From: Channa striata
Taxonomy: Eukaryota; Chordata; Actinopteri; Anabantiformes; Channidae
Length of the DNA: 64,000 nucleotides
Direction of reading: 5' to 3'
Assembly (NCBI GenBank): GCA_033026295.1
Contig: CM065184.1
Span: forward strand, 12,155,501 to 12,219,500
The notes under the pieces are model-generated. The model was not told where the DNA came from, searched no databases, and saw nothing but the letters and a program-made list of their open reading frames with translations. Shown in pieces: positions 1 through 8,604 of this stretch. Position 1 is the stretch's first letter; every line of letters begins with the position of its first letter. Both the position numbers and the translations under genes were made by a program.

Positions 1-419
1 CAAAAAGCAAACGTGGACATGCAACAGTTTTACTTTAGCAGTATTTATTAGCTTACTAACTCATTTACTAGAGTCTGGTGTGATCATGCATTCACTTTCC
101 TTCATTCACTAAAGTGGAGGAATGTTCAAAATATTGACATATGTGTATCAATTTAACAATAGTTGTTTAACTCGTTTTAGTTTAAATGGCTCAAACTAAC
201 ATTTTATCCCCTTTGTTGGTTCTTGTGAGAAATGTTCACAGAAGATTTCTGAGGGAGCATACATAACATTTTTCACTTACGCGCAGCAGAGAAGAGTCTG
301 CTGCATAAAGTGTCCTGGAACCCCCCACACACTTAAACAACTCTCTTTGTTACACCAGAGGTTTGTGTATTACAGTGATTTATTGATCATTATTTATTAT
401 TTTTTTTATTTGACATCAG
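1..419 (+). other. Partial intron of col17a1 (5' window edge)
   Basis: AT-rich sequence with no Gly-X-Y coding block in any plus-strand frame. It ends in a pyrimidine-rich stretch and the AG acceptor at 418-419 that opens the first visible collagen exon. I see no other gene or repeat here. The upstream half of col17a1 (cytoplasmic, transmembrane and first ectodomain parts) must lie left of the window. Confidence 0.8.
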
Positions 420-455
420 GTCTGGCTGGGCAAGAAGGTGCAAAAGGATCAAGAG
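420..455 (+). CDS. col17a1: col17a1 exon, Gly-X-Y block
   Basis: 36 nt, phase 1 at both ends. It encodes LAGQEGAKGSR flanked by split glycine codons. Acceptor AG is at 418-419 and donor GTAAAT at 456. Confidence 0.85.
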
Positions 456-3400
456 GTAAATGAGTCATTCATTTGTACTTGTTTCATAAGCACAAGGACT
501 TACCTTTGCAGATTGAACAACTCCTCTTCCAATCACTGAAAATGATGTGCTTATGTGCTGCCATCAGGTGACCAAGGACCTGTTGGAGTCAGAGGTCCTA
601 CTGGAGCCCATGGAGAGCCAGGACCTGCAGGTGAGCTGAACCTGATGTCACTCTTATAAAACTTGATCTTAGCTGTATATTAATGTGATCATATTAGACC
701 ATTTGATGATCTATTCATATCCCACACTGCAGGACCACCTGGGCTTCAAGGACCACCAGGTCTGTATAATTGCTTTAATATTTCCTACTTTGCTACTTTT
801 TAATTGCCCCATATGCTGTAAATTCAGCTTGTATTTGTTGATTTTAGGGATACCAGGGAATCCAGGGGCACCAGGAGCCAAAGGTACTGTGAAATATCAA
901 CTTCAGCTTCTACGTGTGACTATTCAAAGCCCCTCTACAGTGAAAACTGTCTGTCTGAAATACAATACTCTGCATCTGACAAAACAAATGTCTCTTTTTA
1001 GGTGACACTGGTGTACCAGGAAGAATCATCAATGCAGGTAACATAATAAAACAGATTTTTTTTAAAGTCAAATTTAATTATTGAGAGAAGCATAGTTGAA
1101 AGATGTCTGACAATAACTTTTATTTTACAGCCGGTTCCACTGCTATCGGCATCCCAGGACCCCCCGGACCTGCTGGACCTCCCGGCCCTTCAGGATCTCC
1201 AGGATTATCAGGTCTGACCCTTGACGACCCAGAAAGTAGCCAGATAAAATCCTTAGCATTCTGCATGTCCTGCATCTTAGTCTTCGCTGACTGTACCCGG
1301 ACATCATTAGGGCCGGGTTTACTCTCTCATTGGGGGTTGCAGTAAAACTTGTTAGAGGGCCGTAAGGTTACAGTCATACATTTTAATTTTTGTCTTTATG
1401 GTTTTATTTATTGAAAAGTGAGAGATCTAGAAAAGATTTAGACAAAGAAAATACAATTTATAGCACAGGTCCAGATTTTTCCCTCAATTAACAGAAACTC
1501 TCTGCTGTTAAATGTTAAGGTTTCACTTATTTGAACACATGCAGACTAGTTTATGGCTAAATGTACAAAATACAGTAATGTTAACAATTATACAAACTCA
1601 AAGCCACACTCACTAAAACACTTATCGCTGTTGTAATACTGTTGCACCCTCATATTGTTTATGCTGGATATTTTCATTCAATTCACAGGTCCCATTGGTC
1701 CCGCTGGTCTGCCTGGCCAACCTGGTACGTTGCCACACTGTTTTAGTCCCAAAAGAAGTGGTTATTATTTATTATTTAGAGTATCATAGAAGCAACTTTG
1801 CTTGTCTACACAGGTCCTAAAGGTGACAGGGGATTTAAAGGGGACCAGGGAGAACCGGGTATAACAGTGAGAACAACTGAAAGTATAAGCTCAAGCAGAG
1901 CTGAACGTGAGTGTTTTGGTTTTAATGGTTTTATATCAGATGGACTGTGTTTAGAGATGAGAACAGGATGCTGATCTTATCTGATCTAACATGAGTTTTA
2001 ATGCAATTTGCATTTAAAGCAAGATTATGAAACATTTGTGAAGTAAAAATTACGAAGTAATTTAAAAAGTAACTAAATCCAGCTCAACACACTTGAGTGT
2101 TTTGGTGCCTAGTTTTTATATAGTAATTGTAAGACTTCTAATAGATTTATTCAGACTCAGAGATGTGGAGTAAATAGTGTTAAGTAATTTGTTCACTTTA
2201 GTAGTTGCACAAGGAAAAAGAACCATAATCTTGTTTTGTCTATTTCCATACCCCAGTAGTTTATATTTAAAATTATGTGTGTGTTCTTTTACTGCTCTAG
2301 ATCAGTTTAGTAGTGCCGGAGCCTCAGCCTCAGGGCTACCTGGCCCGCCCGGCCCACCTGGTCCACCTGGACGCCCAGGTAAAGAAGTGTATGCCGTCCT
2401 GCAACATAATAAAAAATGTTTTCTTTAATGCTTTAGTAGGACTGTTTTAGATTAAAAAATGATCACTATAAGCTGCAATACTCTTGACTTTTAATTTTTG
2501 TCTTATCAGGCGATTCAAGACAAGGACCTCCAGGACCACCTGGGCCTCCAGGTCAGCCAGGCAAGTATTTCAGCTCATCAAATGTACAAATCTAATATTG
2601 ATTTCAGAGGTAAGGGGACTGAGCAGTGTTCCTTTACACAGTACCTTCATATTAAACTTTAACATTTCTCCTGTTTAGGTTATGGAAGACCAGGACCTAA
2701 AGGGGATAAAGGAGATTCAAGCTTTGTATCCAGCTCTGGTATTAATCTAAATTAATCTAAAGCAATAACACAAAACTTTACAGGTCACAGTGAAACCAAT
2801 GATTTTAACACTGCTCTTCTTGTAGGGACATATTATACAGGACCACCAGGACCACCTGGGCCTGCTGGGCCTAAAGGATCAACAGGTGATCAGACATTGC
2901 CTCTTCTAAGATACTTTCTTGCTTTTTGTCTTATGTCATTTTAATTTGAGATCTGACTGCCAATATTAATGTTTTTAGGTTCTCCTGGACCAAGGGGTTA
3001 CCAAGGTTAGTTTCTTCCTTTCTTGTGTATCATGTGTAAAAGATTTAACAAATCACCCTCAATAACTGTGACTTTTCATTTGGGTCTCAGGTGAACCAGG
3101 ACAGCCAGGTACACCTGGAATACCAGGAAGCTCAGAGAGAGGTCAGATTATATTTCACATTGAAATCATAGACTCACAGATGCAGAGGATATGTGTGGAG
3201 CCAGGCTTAATATACCGCAAATGTTGGTTTATTCTTTGTACAGTGTCAACTCATACTCAAGGACATGGGATCACTGGACCACCAGGTCCACCAGGGCCTC
3301 CTGGTCGCCCAGGACCACAAGGAATCAAAGGTAATGTCACAGTGAAATTGTGTCAGGCTTTTATTGTGTGTATTTTTAAAGACTAAATACTGTTTGTGTC

Positions 3401-6400
3401 ACTTGACAATAATGGTTTGTTGTTGTCTATCATGTTCAAGGGGACACTGGAGCTCCTGGACCTCCAGGCTTATCAAGAGGTAGAGAAAATCATAATTGAA
3501 ATTGGTCTTTATGATAACACACTCATCCAGCGTGTTTAATTCTGTAAAAAAAAAAAAAAAAAAAAAAGTTGATGTGTTTTATGAGTCCTTATGTTTTTTT
3601 CCAAGACCTTCAATCTCAGATTTCTCCTCAGGTTCGGTTTCAGTCACCTCAGGCCCTCCTGGTCCCCCAGGCCCTGCTGGTCCTCCCGGCCAGCCAGGCT
3701 CCTTTGCTTCTTCTATTGAGATGCGCCAGTACATTTCTGAGTATCTAAGTAAGTGCTTTTCTAAAGCAAGATCACAAGGTCACAGGGTTTCCGGGGCAGA
3801 ACAGCTTATTCACGCTTTATTTGCTCCAAACAGGTCGAAGTAGACAGGTCGGAATTCCTGGACCTCCAGGTCCACCTGGGCCCCCGGGAAGCCCAGGAGC
3901 CTTCTCAGGCTCTATTGAGGAGATCTCTGCGCGTGTCATTGCATACCTGCAACGTAAGCCTGCGCTTTTCCCCATAATTCACAATACTAACACAGAGTGA
4001 GGAGGCATAATTACTAAAACAGACACAATATTAACTGTGTGGTGTCATTTCAGGTTCCGGTTCAGGCTCAGGCCTCAGCTTCAGTGCTCATGGTTCTTCA
4101 GGAGCAAGCTCTGGATCTCTGACAGTCAGCGAGCTCATCGCTCTGCTTCAGAGTGAGTACAGTGCAGCAGAGGTTCATTGCCTGTTCGTCAACCCATTTG
4201 ACAGTAAAGATGCAAACGTTAGAGGGCTGCCTTTCTCAGAGCATGCGGCGTGCTAAACTTTGTCACTTTGCTGGGATCTGTCTAGGAGACGAGGTGAGGA
4301 GATATTTGTCAGCACAAGGAGTACGAGTACAAGAAGGATCAGGTCCTTCAGGAGGATTTTCAGGCACTTACAGTGTACAGGAGATCGCCACATATGTCTT
4401 TAACATCATGAATGGTGAGCAAAGCTTGCACAGATTATTATAACTCTGAGACTTTAATCTAATGCAGGTATTTTTAATTTCAGAAAGAGGGATTGCTAGA
4501 GGTCCACCTGGACCACCTGGGCCACAGGGACCTCCTGGGCCTTCTGGTGCAGGAGGCGCCAGATTTTCCACTGCTACGATCGACTATTCTGCACTGATGA
4601 GAAGTAAGTTGTTGTTATCTGTTGCTGACAGATTGTAAACTTAAATCCCCTGTACAGTGAAGACCAACTGTAAAAAGAATGAAGTGCATTTAAATCTCCT
4701 CACTCACTCACCATCTTCCCCGATTCCTCACCCAGACTCAGAGTTCCGCTCATGGATTACATCTGCTGTACAACATGGTCCTCCCGGTCCTCCCGGTGTT
4801 CCAGGACTACCTGGACCTCCTGGCCCTCAGGGTCCACCAGGAGTCTCCACTGCCACTGTGTACGGATCGGGAGGTCGTGGCTACAGCTTGGAGGACATTC
4901 AGCGTTACCTGCAGGGTGAGTCTAAACAGATGTGATTATTGTATCTAAATGTTCATCCAACAATAAAAGAGTATTAATAACACTCATTGTTACTGCTAAA
5001 GCTAACAAACATATTATTGAGGCAGAAATCGTTGCTCTTCTCCAAACTTAGTCAGTAGAGCGACCCTCACTCCAATGCTTTTAGGAGCAAAAATCTCTGC
5101 GGCTCTGCCAATTTTGTTCACCTCCACGTTTTGTTGTTTGAGCATATTTCTATAAAAATGTTGTTGCAAATTATAACTTTAAGAAGCTATTTTTCCAAAT
5201 CCTTCAACTCAGCAGTGATGTCACAATGTACTGATGCCAGTTTTACATCACTGCAATGAGGTGAGAACTGATGTCAGCAAAAACCCTTTTTAAGAAGCTG
5301 TAAAGTTACACTTCAGCCGTAACATTGGCGTCATTTTGACCTCAGACCTTTGTCCACTAATGGAGTTAGCACTTGTTTTTTATGTGTTGCTGTTCACCTG
5401 CAGAATTTACAACACAAATGTTGAATTCATTCTCACTCAGGTTCTGGGTTCAGAGGTCTTCCTGGTCCTCCAGGGCCCCAGGGACCACAGGGACCACAGG
5501 GTCCACCAGGCAGCTACACTGGATCAATCTCCTACAGTGGAAACTTCCCTCGGGAGAGCATTCGTGCTGAAGTTCAGGAGTTTCTGACCAGTAAGCTTGA
5601 ACCGCCCTACAAAGACAGATAAAAGACATTTAAACATGCCAAACCCTCTTCTAACAGCGTAGATGATTGCAGACATCACATATGAAATTTATTTCCAGGT
5701 GACAGTGTTCGTCGTGCCATCACGGGACCTCCAGGGCCTCAAGGACCAAGGGGTCAGAAAGGAGAACGTGGAGATCCAGGCTACACCCAGAGCCACATCT
5801 ACTCTCAGTCTGACTCCCGTGTCAGTTCTAGTGGCAGAGAGCTTGATATCAGCAAACTCAGTGAGACAATGGACTACTCCAGTGTCGCCTTGAAAGTTAC
5901 AGACTACATAAAGAGTGAGCTGATTATAACATAACCCTTTATTCAAATTATTTTTATTAATTACTTATGTTTGAAAGAATAATGAACAGAGTTAAAATAA
6001 TTTACTCTACACATCATTGGTTAAACTGCTGCTAATGATTAAGTGTTTCTAACCTGTAGATCAAGGCCTGCTGCAGGATTACCTGGTCGATGGTCCTTGG
6101 AGAGCAAATGTCAGAGCGATTCAAGGCCCCGCTGGTCCACCTGGACCACCTGGACCACCGGTCAGAGCCGCGTCATCGGGGCCTATGGCAACGTCACAGC
6201 TGACCTTATGGAATTCTTCAGAAGTAAGAATACAGACTCAAGATTTTCTATAAACAACAAAAGAAAACTACAGTATTAAGAATTTTGTAAGAATTGGTAG
6301 TAAGTGTTAATAAATCTGTACTTTTGCCTTTGCACAGCCTATGGCACCATACCCGGCCCACCAGGAATCCCTGGACTAAAGGGAGACAGAGGGTACCCAG

Positions 6401-6761
6401 GACCGCGAGGAGAGAAGGGTACGTTTACACAGAGCTGTTGAAAGAGGTTTCAGATTTTCCAGAGTAACATTTTGGTGGAGTGACAAAGGCAGCCAATCAA
6501 AGCCTCCTTATTTACAGGTGATCCTGGACCCCCGGGTTTACAGGGACTACCAGGGACATACACTGTCCAAATTCCACACAGAGTGCAGAAGAGGGATGCA
6601 GGTAAAAAAAAAAAAAAAAAAAATCAATAAGTTGACAAACCGCATAAAAAATGTTGAACACACATGTAACTCATTGCTAATAACTTTCTGTGTTCATTGC
6701 AGGTAATAAACCAGATGGTCGTCGTCGTCAGCAACATCGCCGTCAAGCCAGCGGTGGCTAA
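420..6761 (+). CDS. col17a1: Collagen XVII alpha-1 chain (BP180), 3' half, 28 exons
   Basis: Collagen XVII is a type II transmembrane collagen of hemidesmosomes that ties basal epithelial cells to the basement membrane. Only the extracellular C-terminal half is present, about 793 residues against about 1500 in the human protein. Coding exons: 420-455, 568-630, 733-759, 848-883, 1002-1037, 1131-1211, 1689-1724, 1814-1906, 2301-2378, 2510-2560, 2679-2738, 2826-2885, 2979-3005, 3091-3141, 3244-3330, 3441-3479, 3632-3748, 3834-3953, 4054-4152, 4286-4414, 4484-4603, 4736-4915, 5441-5590, 5699-5914, 6060-6223, 6338-6418, 6518-6601, 6703-6761. Every junction is phase 1. Many of these junctions split a glycine codon, as is typical for collagens. 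Short Gly-X-Y blocks alternate with non-collagenous spacers. The segment GNVTADLMEFF and the basic RRR tail before the stop mark it as collagen XVII rather than XIII, XXIII or XXV. The downstream neighbour slk matches the known COL17A1-SLK synteny. Exon 6060-6223 is one base short, which breaks the frame; see findings. Confidence 0.93.
568..630 (+). CDS. col17a1: col17a1 exon, Gly-X-Y block
   Basis: 63 nt encoding seven Gly-X-Y triplets, including GPVGVRGPTGAHGEPGPAG. Acceptor CAG ends at 567 and donor GTGAGC follows 630. Confidence 0.88.
733..759 (+). CDS. col17a1: col17a1 exon, Gly-X-Y block
   Basis: 27 nt, three triplets (GPPGLQGPP). The small size and split-glycine phase are typical of fibril-type collagen exons built from 9-nt units. 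Confidence 0.85.
848..883 (+). CDS. col17a1: col17a1 exon, Gly-X-Y block
   Basis: 36 nt encoding GIPGNPGAPGAK. Acceptor TTTTAG ends at 847; donor GTACTG follows 883. Confidence 0.87.
1002..1037 (+). CDS. col17a1: col17a1 exon, Gly-X-Y end and spacer start
   Basis: 36 nt encoding GDTGVPGRIINA. The Gly-X-Y pattern stops after GRI, so this exon enters a short non-collagenous interruption. Good polypyrimidine acceptor (TCTCTTTTTAG). Confidence 0.87.
1131..1211 (+). CDS. col17a1: col17a1 exon, spacer then Gly-Pro-Pro block
   Basis: 81 nt. It starts with AGSTAI, then GIPGPPGPAGPPGPSGSPG and a tail. It resumes the triple-helical repeat after the interruption in the previous exon. Confidence 0.88.
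1212..1688 (+). other. col17a1 intron, no feature seen
   Basis: 477 bp between two collagen exons. The sequence is AT-rich without collagen triplets, repeats or a second reading frame that looks coding. Confidence 0.75.
1689..1724 (+). CDS. col17a1: col17a1 exon, Gly-X-Y block
   Basis: 36 nt encoding GPIGPAGLPGQP with split glycines at both borders. Donor GTACGT follows 1724. Confidence 0.86.
1814..1906 (+). CDS. col17a1: col17a1 exon, Gly-X-Y block and Ser/Thr-rich spacer
   Basis: 93 nt. It encodes GPKGDRGFKGDQGEPG and then a non-collagenous stretch rich in Thr and Ser (ITVRTTESISSSRAE). Donor GTGAGT follows 1906. Confidence 0.87.
1907..2300 (+). other. col17a1 intron, no feature seen
   Basis: 394 bp of AT-rich intron ending in the acceptor CTGCTCTAG at 2300. 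No repeat or additional exon recognised. Confidence 0.75.
2301..2378 (+). CDS. col17a1: col17a1 exon, spacer then Gly-Pro-Pro block
   Basis: 78 nt. A short Ser/Ala-rich spacer (QFSSAGASAS) leads into GLPGPPGPPGPPGRPG. Donor GTAAAG follows 2378. Confidence 0.88.
2510..2560 (+). CDS. col17a1: col17a1 exon with non-canonical GC donor
   Basis: 51 nt encoding GDSRQGPPGPPGPPGQP. The exon ends CAG at 2560 and is followed by GCAAGT, a GC-AG donor that otherwise matches the 5' splice consensus well. No GT donor nearby keeps the split-glycine phase. Confidence 0.85.
2679..2738 (+). CDS. col17a1: col17a1 exon, Gly-X-Y block and spacer
   Basis: 60 nt encoding GYGRPGPKGDKGDSS followed by FVSSS. It starts a short interruption of the triple helix. 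Donor GTATTA follows 2738. Confidence 0.86.
2826..2885 (+). CDS. col17a1: col17a1 exon, spacer then Gly-X-Y block
   Basis: 60 nt. It begins GTYYT and then continues GPPGPPGPAGPKGST. Acceptor CTTGTAG ends at 2825; the donor GTGATC is weak. Confidence 0.85.
2979..3005 (+). CDS. col17a1: col17a1 exon, Gly-X-Y block
   Basis: 27 nt encoding GSPGPRGYQ. Acceptor TTTTTAG ends at 2978; donor GTTAGT follows 3005. Confidence 0.84.
3091..3141 (+). CDS. col17a1: col17a1 exon, Gly-X-Y block
   Basis: 51 nt encoding GEPGQPGTPGIPGSSER; the last residues leave the triplet pattern. Acceptor GGTCTCAG ends at 3090. Confidence 0.86.
3244..3330 (+). CDS. col17a1: col17a1 exon, spacer then Gly-Pro-Pro block
   Basis: 87 nt. 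The spacer VSTHTQGHGIT leads into GPPGPPGPPGRPGPQGIK. Acceptor TTTGTACAG ends at 3243; donor GTAATG follows 3330. Confidence 0.87.
3441..3479 (+). CDS. col17a1: col17a1 exon, Gly-X-Y block
   Basis: 39 nt encoding GDTGAPGPPGLSR. Acceptor TTCAAG ends at 3440; donor GTAGAG follows 3479. Confidence 0.84.
3546..3567 (+). repeat. Poly-A tract in col17a1 intron
   Basis: A run of about 22 A residues in the intron before exon 3632-3748. It is a simple repeat with length likely to vary; no flanking retroposon body is recognised. Confidence 0.9.
3632..3748 (+). CDS. col17a1: col17a1 exon, Gly-Pro-Pro block and helical spacer
   Basis: 117 nt. SVSVTS precedes GPPGPPGPAGPPGQPG, followed by the spacer SFASSIEMRQYISEYL. 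This is the first of a series of spacers ending in a short amphipathic, Tyr/Leu-terminated segment. Donor GTAAGT follows 3748. Confidence 0.9.
   Translation, partial: VRFQSPQALLVPQALLVLPASQAPLLLLLRCASTFLSI
3834..3953 (+). CDS. col17a1: col17a1 exon, Gly-Pro-Pro block and helical spacer
   Basis: 120 nt. SRSRQV leads into GIPGPPGPPGPPGSPG, then the spacer AFSGSIEEISARVIAYLQ, clearly similar in layout to the preceding exon. Donor GTAAGC follows 3953. Confidence 0.9.
4054..4152 (+). CDS. col17a1: col17a1 exon, Ser/Gly-rich non-collagenous segment
   Basis: 99 nt with no Gly-Pro-Pro block. A Ser/Gly-rich low-complexity stretch (GSGSGLSFSAHGSSGASSGS) ends in LTVSELIALLQ, another amphipathic terminal segment. 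Confidence 0.88.
4286..4414 (+). CDS. col17a1: col17a1 exon, non-collagenous segment
   Basis: 129 nt. It carries two short helical motifs, DEVRRYLSAQG and YSVQEIATYVFNIMN, separated by a Gly/Ser linker. No collagen triplets. Donor GTGAGC follows 4414. Confidence 0.88.
4484..4603 (+). CDS. col17a1: col17a1 exon, Gly-Pro-Pro block and spacer
   Basis: 120 nt. ERGIAR precedes GPPGPPGPQGPPGPSG, then a spacer ending in YSALMR. Acceptor TTTCAG ends at 4483; donor GTAAGT follows 4603. Confidence 0.89.
4736..4915 (+). CDS. col17a1: col17a1 exon, spacer, Gly-Pro-Pro block, spacer
   Basis: 180 nt. SEFRSWITSAVQH leads into GPPGPPGVPGLPGPPGPQG, then a spacer ending in YSLEDIQRYLQ. The acceptor chosen is CCCAG at 4735. 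A second in-frame AG six bases on (4740-4741) would drop two residues. Confidence 0.89.
4916..5440 (+). other. col17a1 intron, no feature seen
   Basis: 525 bp between two well-defined exons. AT-rich, with a pyrimidine-rich end at TCTCACTCAG. I see no repeat family or extra Gly-X-Y exon. Confidence 0.75.
5441..5590 (+). CDS. col17a1: col17a1 exon, Gly-X-Y block and helical spacer
   Basis: 150 nt. SGFR precedes GLPGPPGPQGPQGPQGPPG, then a spacer ending in RAEVQEFLT. Donor GTAAGC follows 5590. Confidence 0.89.
5699..5914 (+). CDS. col17a1: col17a1 exon, largest visible, block and long spacer
   Basis: 216 nt. SDSVRRAIT precedes GPPGPQGPRGQKGERGDPG, followed by a roughly 45-residue non-collagenous spacer with Tyr/Ser-rich sequence and the ending SVALKVTDYIK. 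Donor GTGAGC follows 5914. Confidence 0.89.
6060..6223 (+). CDS. col17a1: col17a1 exon carrying a one-base frame break
   Basis: 164 nt where the constant phase-1 layout needs 165. The first part reads NQGLLQDYLVDG and a Gly-Pro-Pro block. After position 6159 the family-like sequence SRVIGAYGNVTADLMEFF continues in the next frame. One base appears missing in the CCACC/GGTCAG context. Read literally, translation leaves frame here and meets a TAA in exon 6338-6418. The conserved sequence on both sides and the intact downstream exons favour a base-call or assembly deletion, or a private allele, over an old pseudogene. Confidence 0.85.
6338..6418 (+). CDS. col17a1: col17a1 exon, terminal Gly-X-Y block
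   Basis: 81 nt. TYGTIP leads into GPPGIPGLKGDRGYPGPRG and EKG. Its phase fits only the post-break frame of the previous exon. Donor GTACGT follows 6418. Confidence 0.88.
6518..6601 (+). CDS. col17a1: col17a1 exon, last Gly-X-Y block
   Basis: 84 nt. GDPGPPGLQGLPG then TYTVQIPHRVQKRDA, the start of the C-terminal non-collagenous tail. The donor GTAAAA is followed by a poly-A run. Confidence 0.88.
6603..6622 (+). repeat. Poly-A tract at col17a1 donor
   Basis: About 18 A residues directly after the donor GT at 6602-6603. A simple homopolymer that could vary between alleles. Confidence 0.85.
6703..6761 (+). CDS. col17a1: col17a1 terminal exon, basic tail and stop
   Basis: 59 nt. NKPDGRRRQQHRRQASGG then TAA at 6759-6761. 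The arginine-rich tail parallels the basic C-terminus of mammalian collagen XVII, which supports the gene call. Acceptor TTGCAG ends at 6702. Confidence 0.88.
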
Positions 6762-6910
6762 AAGGTTATAATACTGCTGGATCATTTCCGATTTCACTTT
6801 AATTTTATTCATCTTTTATTAGGTGTTCCACTGTAGCAATGCAAGTAGTCAAAATGTTCCTGTAGAAATGTCAGAAGACAAGAAAAAATAAAAACAGTCA
6901 AAACATGGAT
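6762..6910 (+). other. col17a1 3' UTR (probable)
   Basis: Follows the TAA stop. An AATAAA hexamer at 6887-6892 is the first polyadenylation signal, so the transcript probably ends about 15-30 bases later. Further AATAAA copies (for example near 7607) could serve longer forms. Confidence 0.55.
6887..6892 (+). terminator. Polyadenylation signal, col17a1
   Basis: Canonical AATAAA, 126 bases after the stop codon, in an A-rich context. Confidence 0.6.
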
Positions 6911-8604
6911 CAGTCTAGAAGTATTGACTCAGACACTGGTCAGTGTTTTCCTGCTATGCTTTTTTTTTTTTACGTGGGTGTAAAATGTTTACTGTGCTTT
7001 GTTAGAAGTTTGCATTCAAAGCTTTTTCAGGGGCGACTTTGTTTAAGAGAGCAACAGTTTTTTAAGTGATAATTAGCAATTGCTGATATTTTAATTGCAC
7101 TTTGCATTTTTCCAATACTTGTATGACTTAAGTCTCTGGTGTACTTTTTTTTTATTAATTGTGTTTTTTGTTTGGAAGATTATATTGTATTGAGAACTAT
7201 CTAAGTAAAAAGTCGAAAGGTAACAGTATAGTCATATTAATCATATAAGCCAACCTCCAGCCAGCCATCTAATCACACCATCCAAATTAATCTACAATTA
7301 ACAATTCTATAAAAGGAAAGCATCATTATCTAATATTGACATAGTCCCAGTCAGATTGAAGGTCATTTATGCATAGGGGTGGGGGTAAGTGGGTGGAAGG
7401 GGGTTGGGATGAAGGTAAATGTCACTGATAGCTGACTCAATCACTTAATGACTTGCATTGTATATTTTTGTATACGAGAGCACTGAAATTGATATACTTT
7501 CTTTATACCCTCAAGTGTTAAAGATTAAATTATAAACTGTTCCCAGAGTATTTTTTAAATGATTGAACATATTGACATTTGATCAATATATTTGAAAGAC
7601 ACACAAATAAATCTATTTTTGGACTTGTGAGTTTTGATATTTGTTGATGACTAAATTGCTCTCATGTTTTTTAAAAGACCATTAAATTATCAAGAAAAAT
7701 TCAAATAAATGGTCAATATTTTATTTACAGCAACAAAAAAGTATATTTATAAAGACACTTTAAATACATTTGATCTGACGTCAAAATGCCTTTACTAAGA
7801 ATATCGACTGTGGTAGGATTAGTAAATCAACACATTAAAATTAAAATGCTGTAACTTAACTAAATAAAAAAATATTTGAAATCTATGGGGTGTATGGTGT
7901 AAAAGTCTCCAATAAACCCCAATAAAAATCCAGCATCCATGACAAAACACTAATGTTAATGTAGGCATATACAAAATCATAACATGTGCTGTTAATGATG
8001 CATTGGCAAAAACACCTGATTCAGTATCTTTACCTTAAAATAGTCTTGAATAGTTTTGTGAAGCATCAATACTTGACTTATGTAATACAATAAAGGACGT
8101 CTCATCACACACTGAAATTCCTTCTCCAGCATTTCCTTCTTTCATTCAACACTGGTTTCAACAACAGCAAACACTCACCATTAGCAATTACAGCATCGAT
8201 TTATCAGGAATACATGTTTAGAAAACTAGACGTGGTCATAAAATACTATGGGCATATTTGGGAAAAAAAAGATACTTTTCTAAGTTTAAGAAAAGCTGGA
8301 AAAAGGGGTACACTATTTCAGTCTGTGTGAAGTGGCGTCCGTGACGTGTCAAAATAAAAAAATAGATTGAAGGTTTACTACTGCATATTTTTTTCTTTTG
8401 TTTGTGAACAGTGCAAATCAACAGCTTTACATTCCTACAAGTTTCTATATGCCATATCAAAACATTGCTGCTTAAATTAACTTCCAGAATTTAAAGTGAT
8501 TTATTTTAGTAGCATTTTACTTGACAGCTTAAGCCTAGCCAGTAATATTCTGGAAATAATAAGGTCATACAGGGGTAATATCAAGATAATTGCATGTCAA
8601 TAGT
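6911..8604. other. Convergent intergenic region, no gene seen
   Basis: AT-rich, many poly-A and poly-T runs, no coding-like frame and no recognised repeat family. It may hold the distal 3' UTR of slk (minus strand), whose mammalian orthologue has a long 3' UTR. Several TTTATT hexamers (minus-strand AATAAA) exist, for example near 7717 and 8499, but none can be chosen from sequence alone. Confidence 0.5.

Noticed and set aside
4368..4571. Minus-strand frame rich in Gly and Pro opposite col17a1
   Set aside because: It is the antisense reading of Gly-Pro-Pro repeats, which is itself Gly/Pro-like. The plus strand has consistent exons and splice phases.
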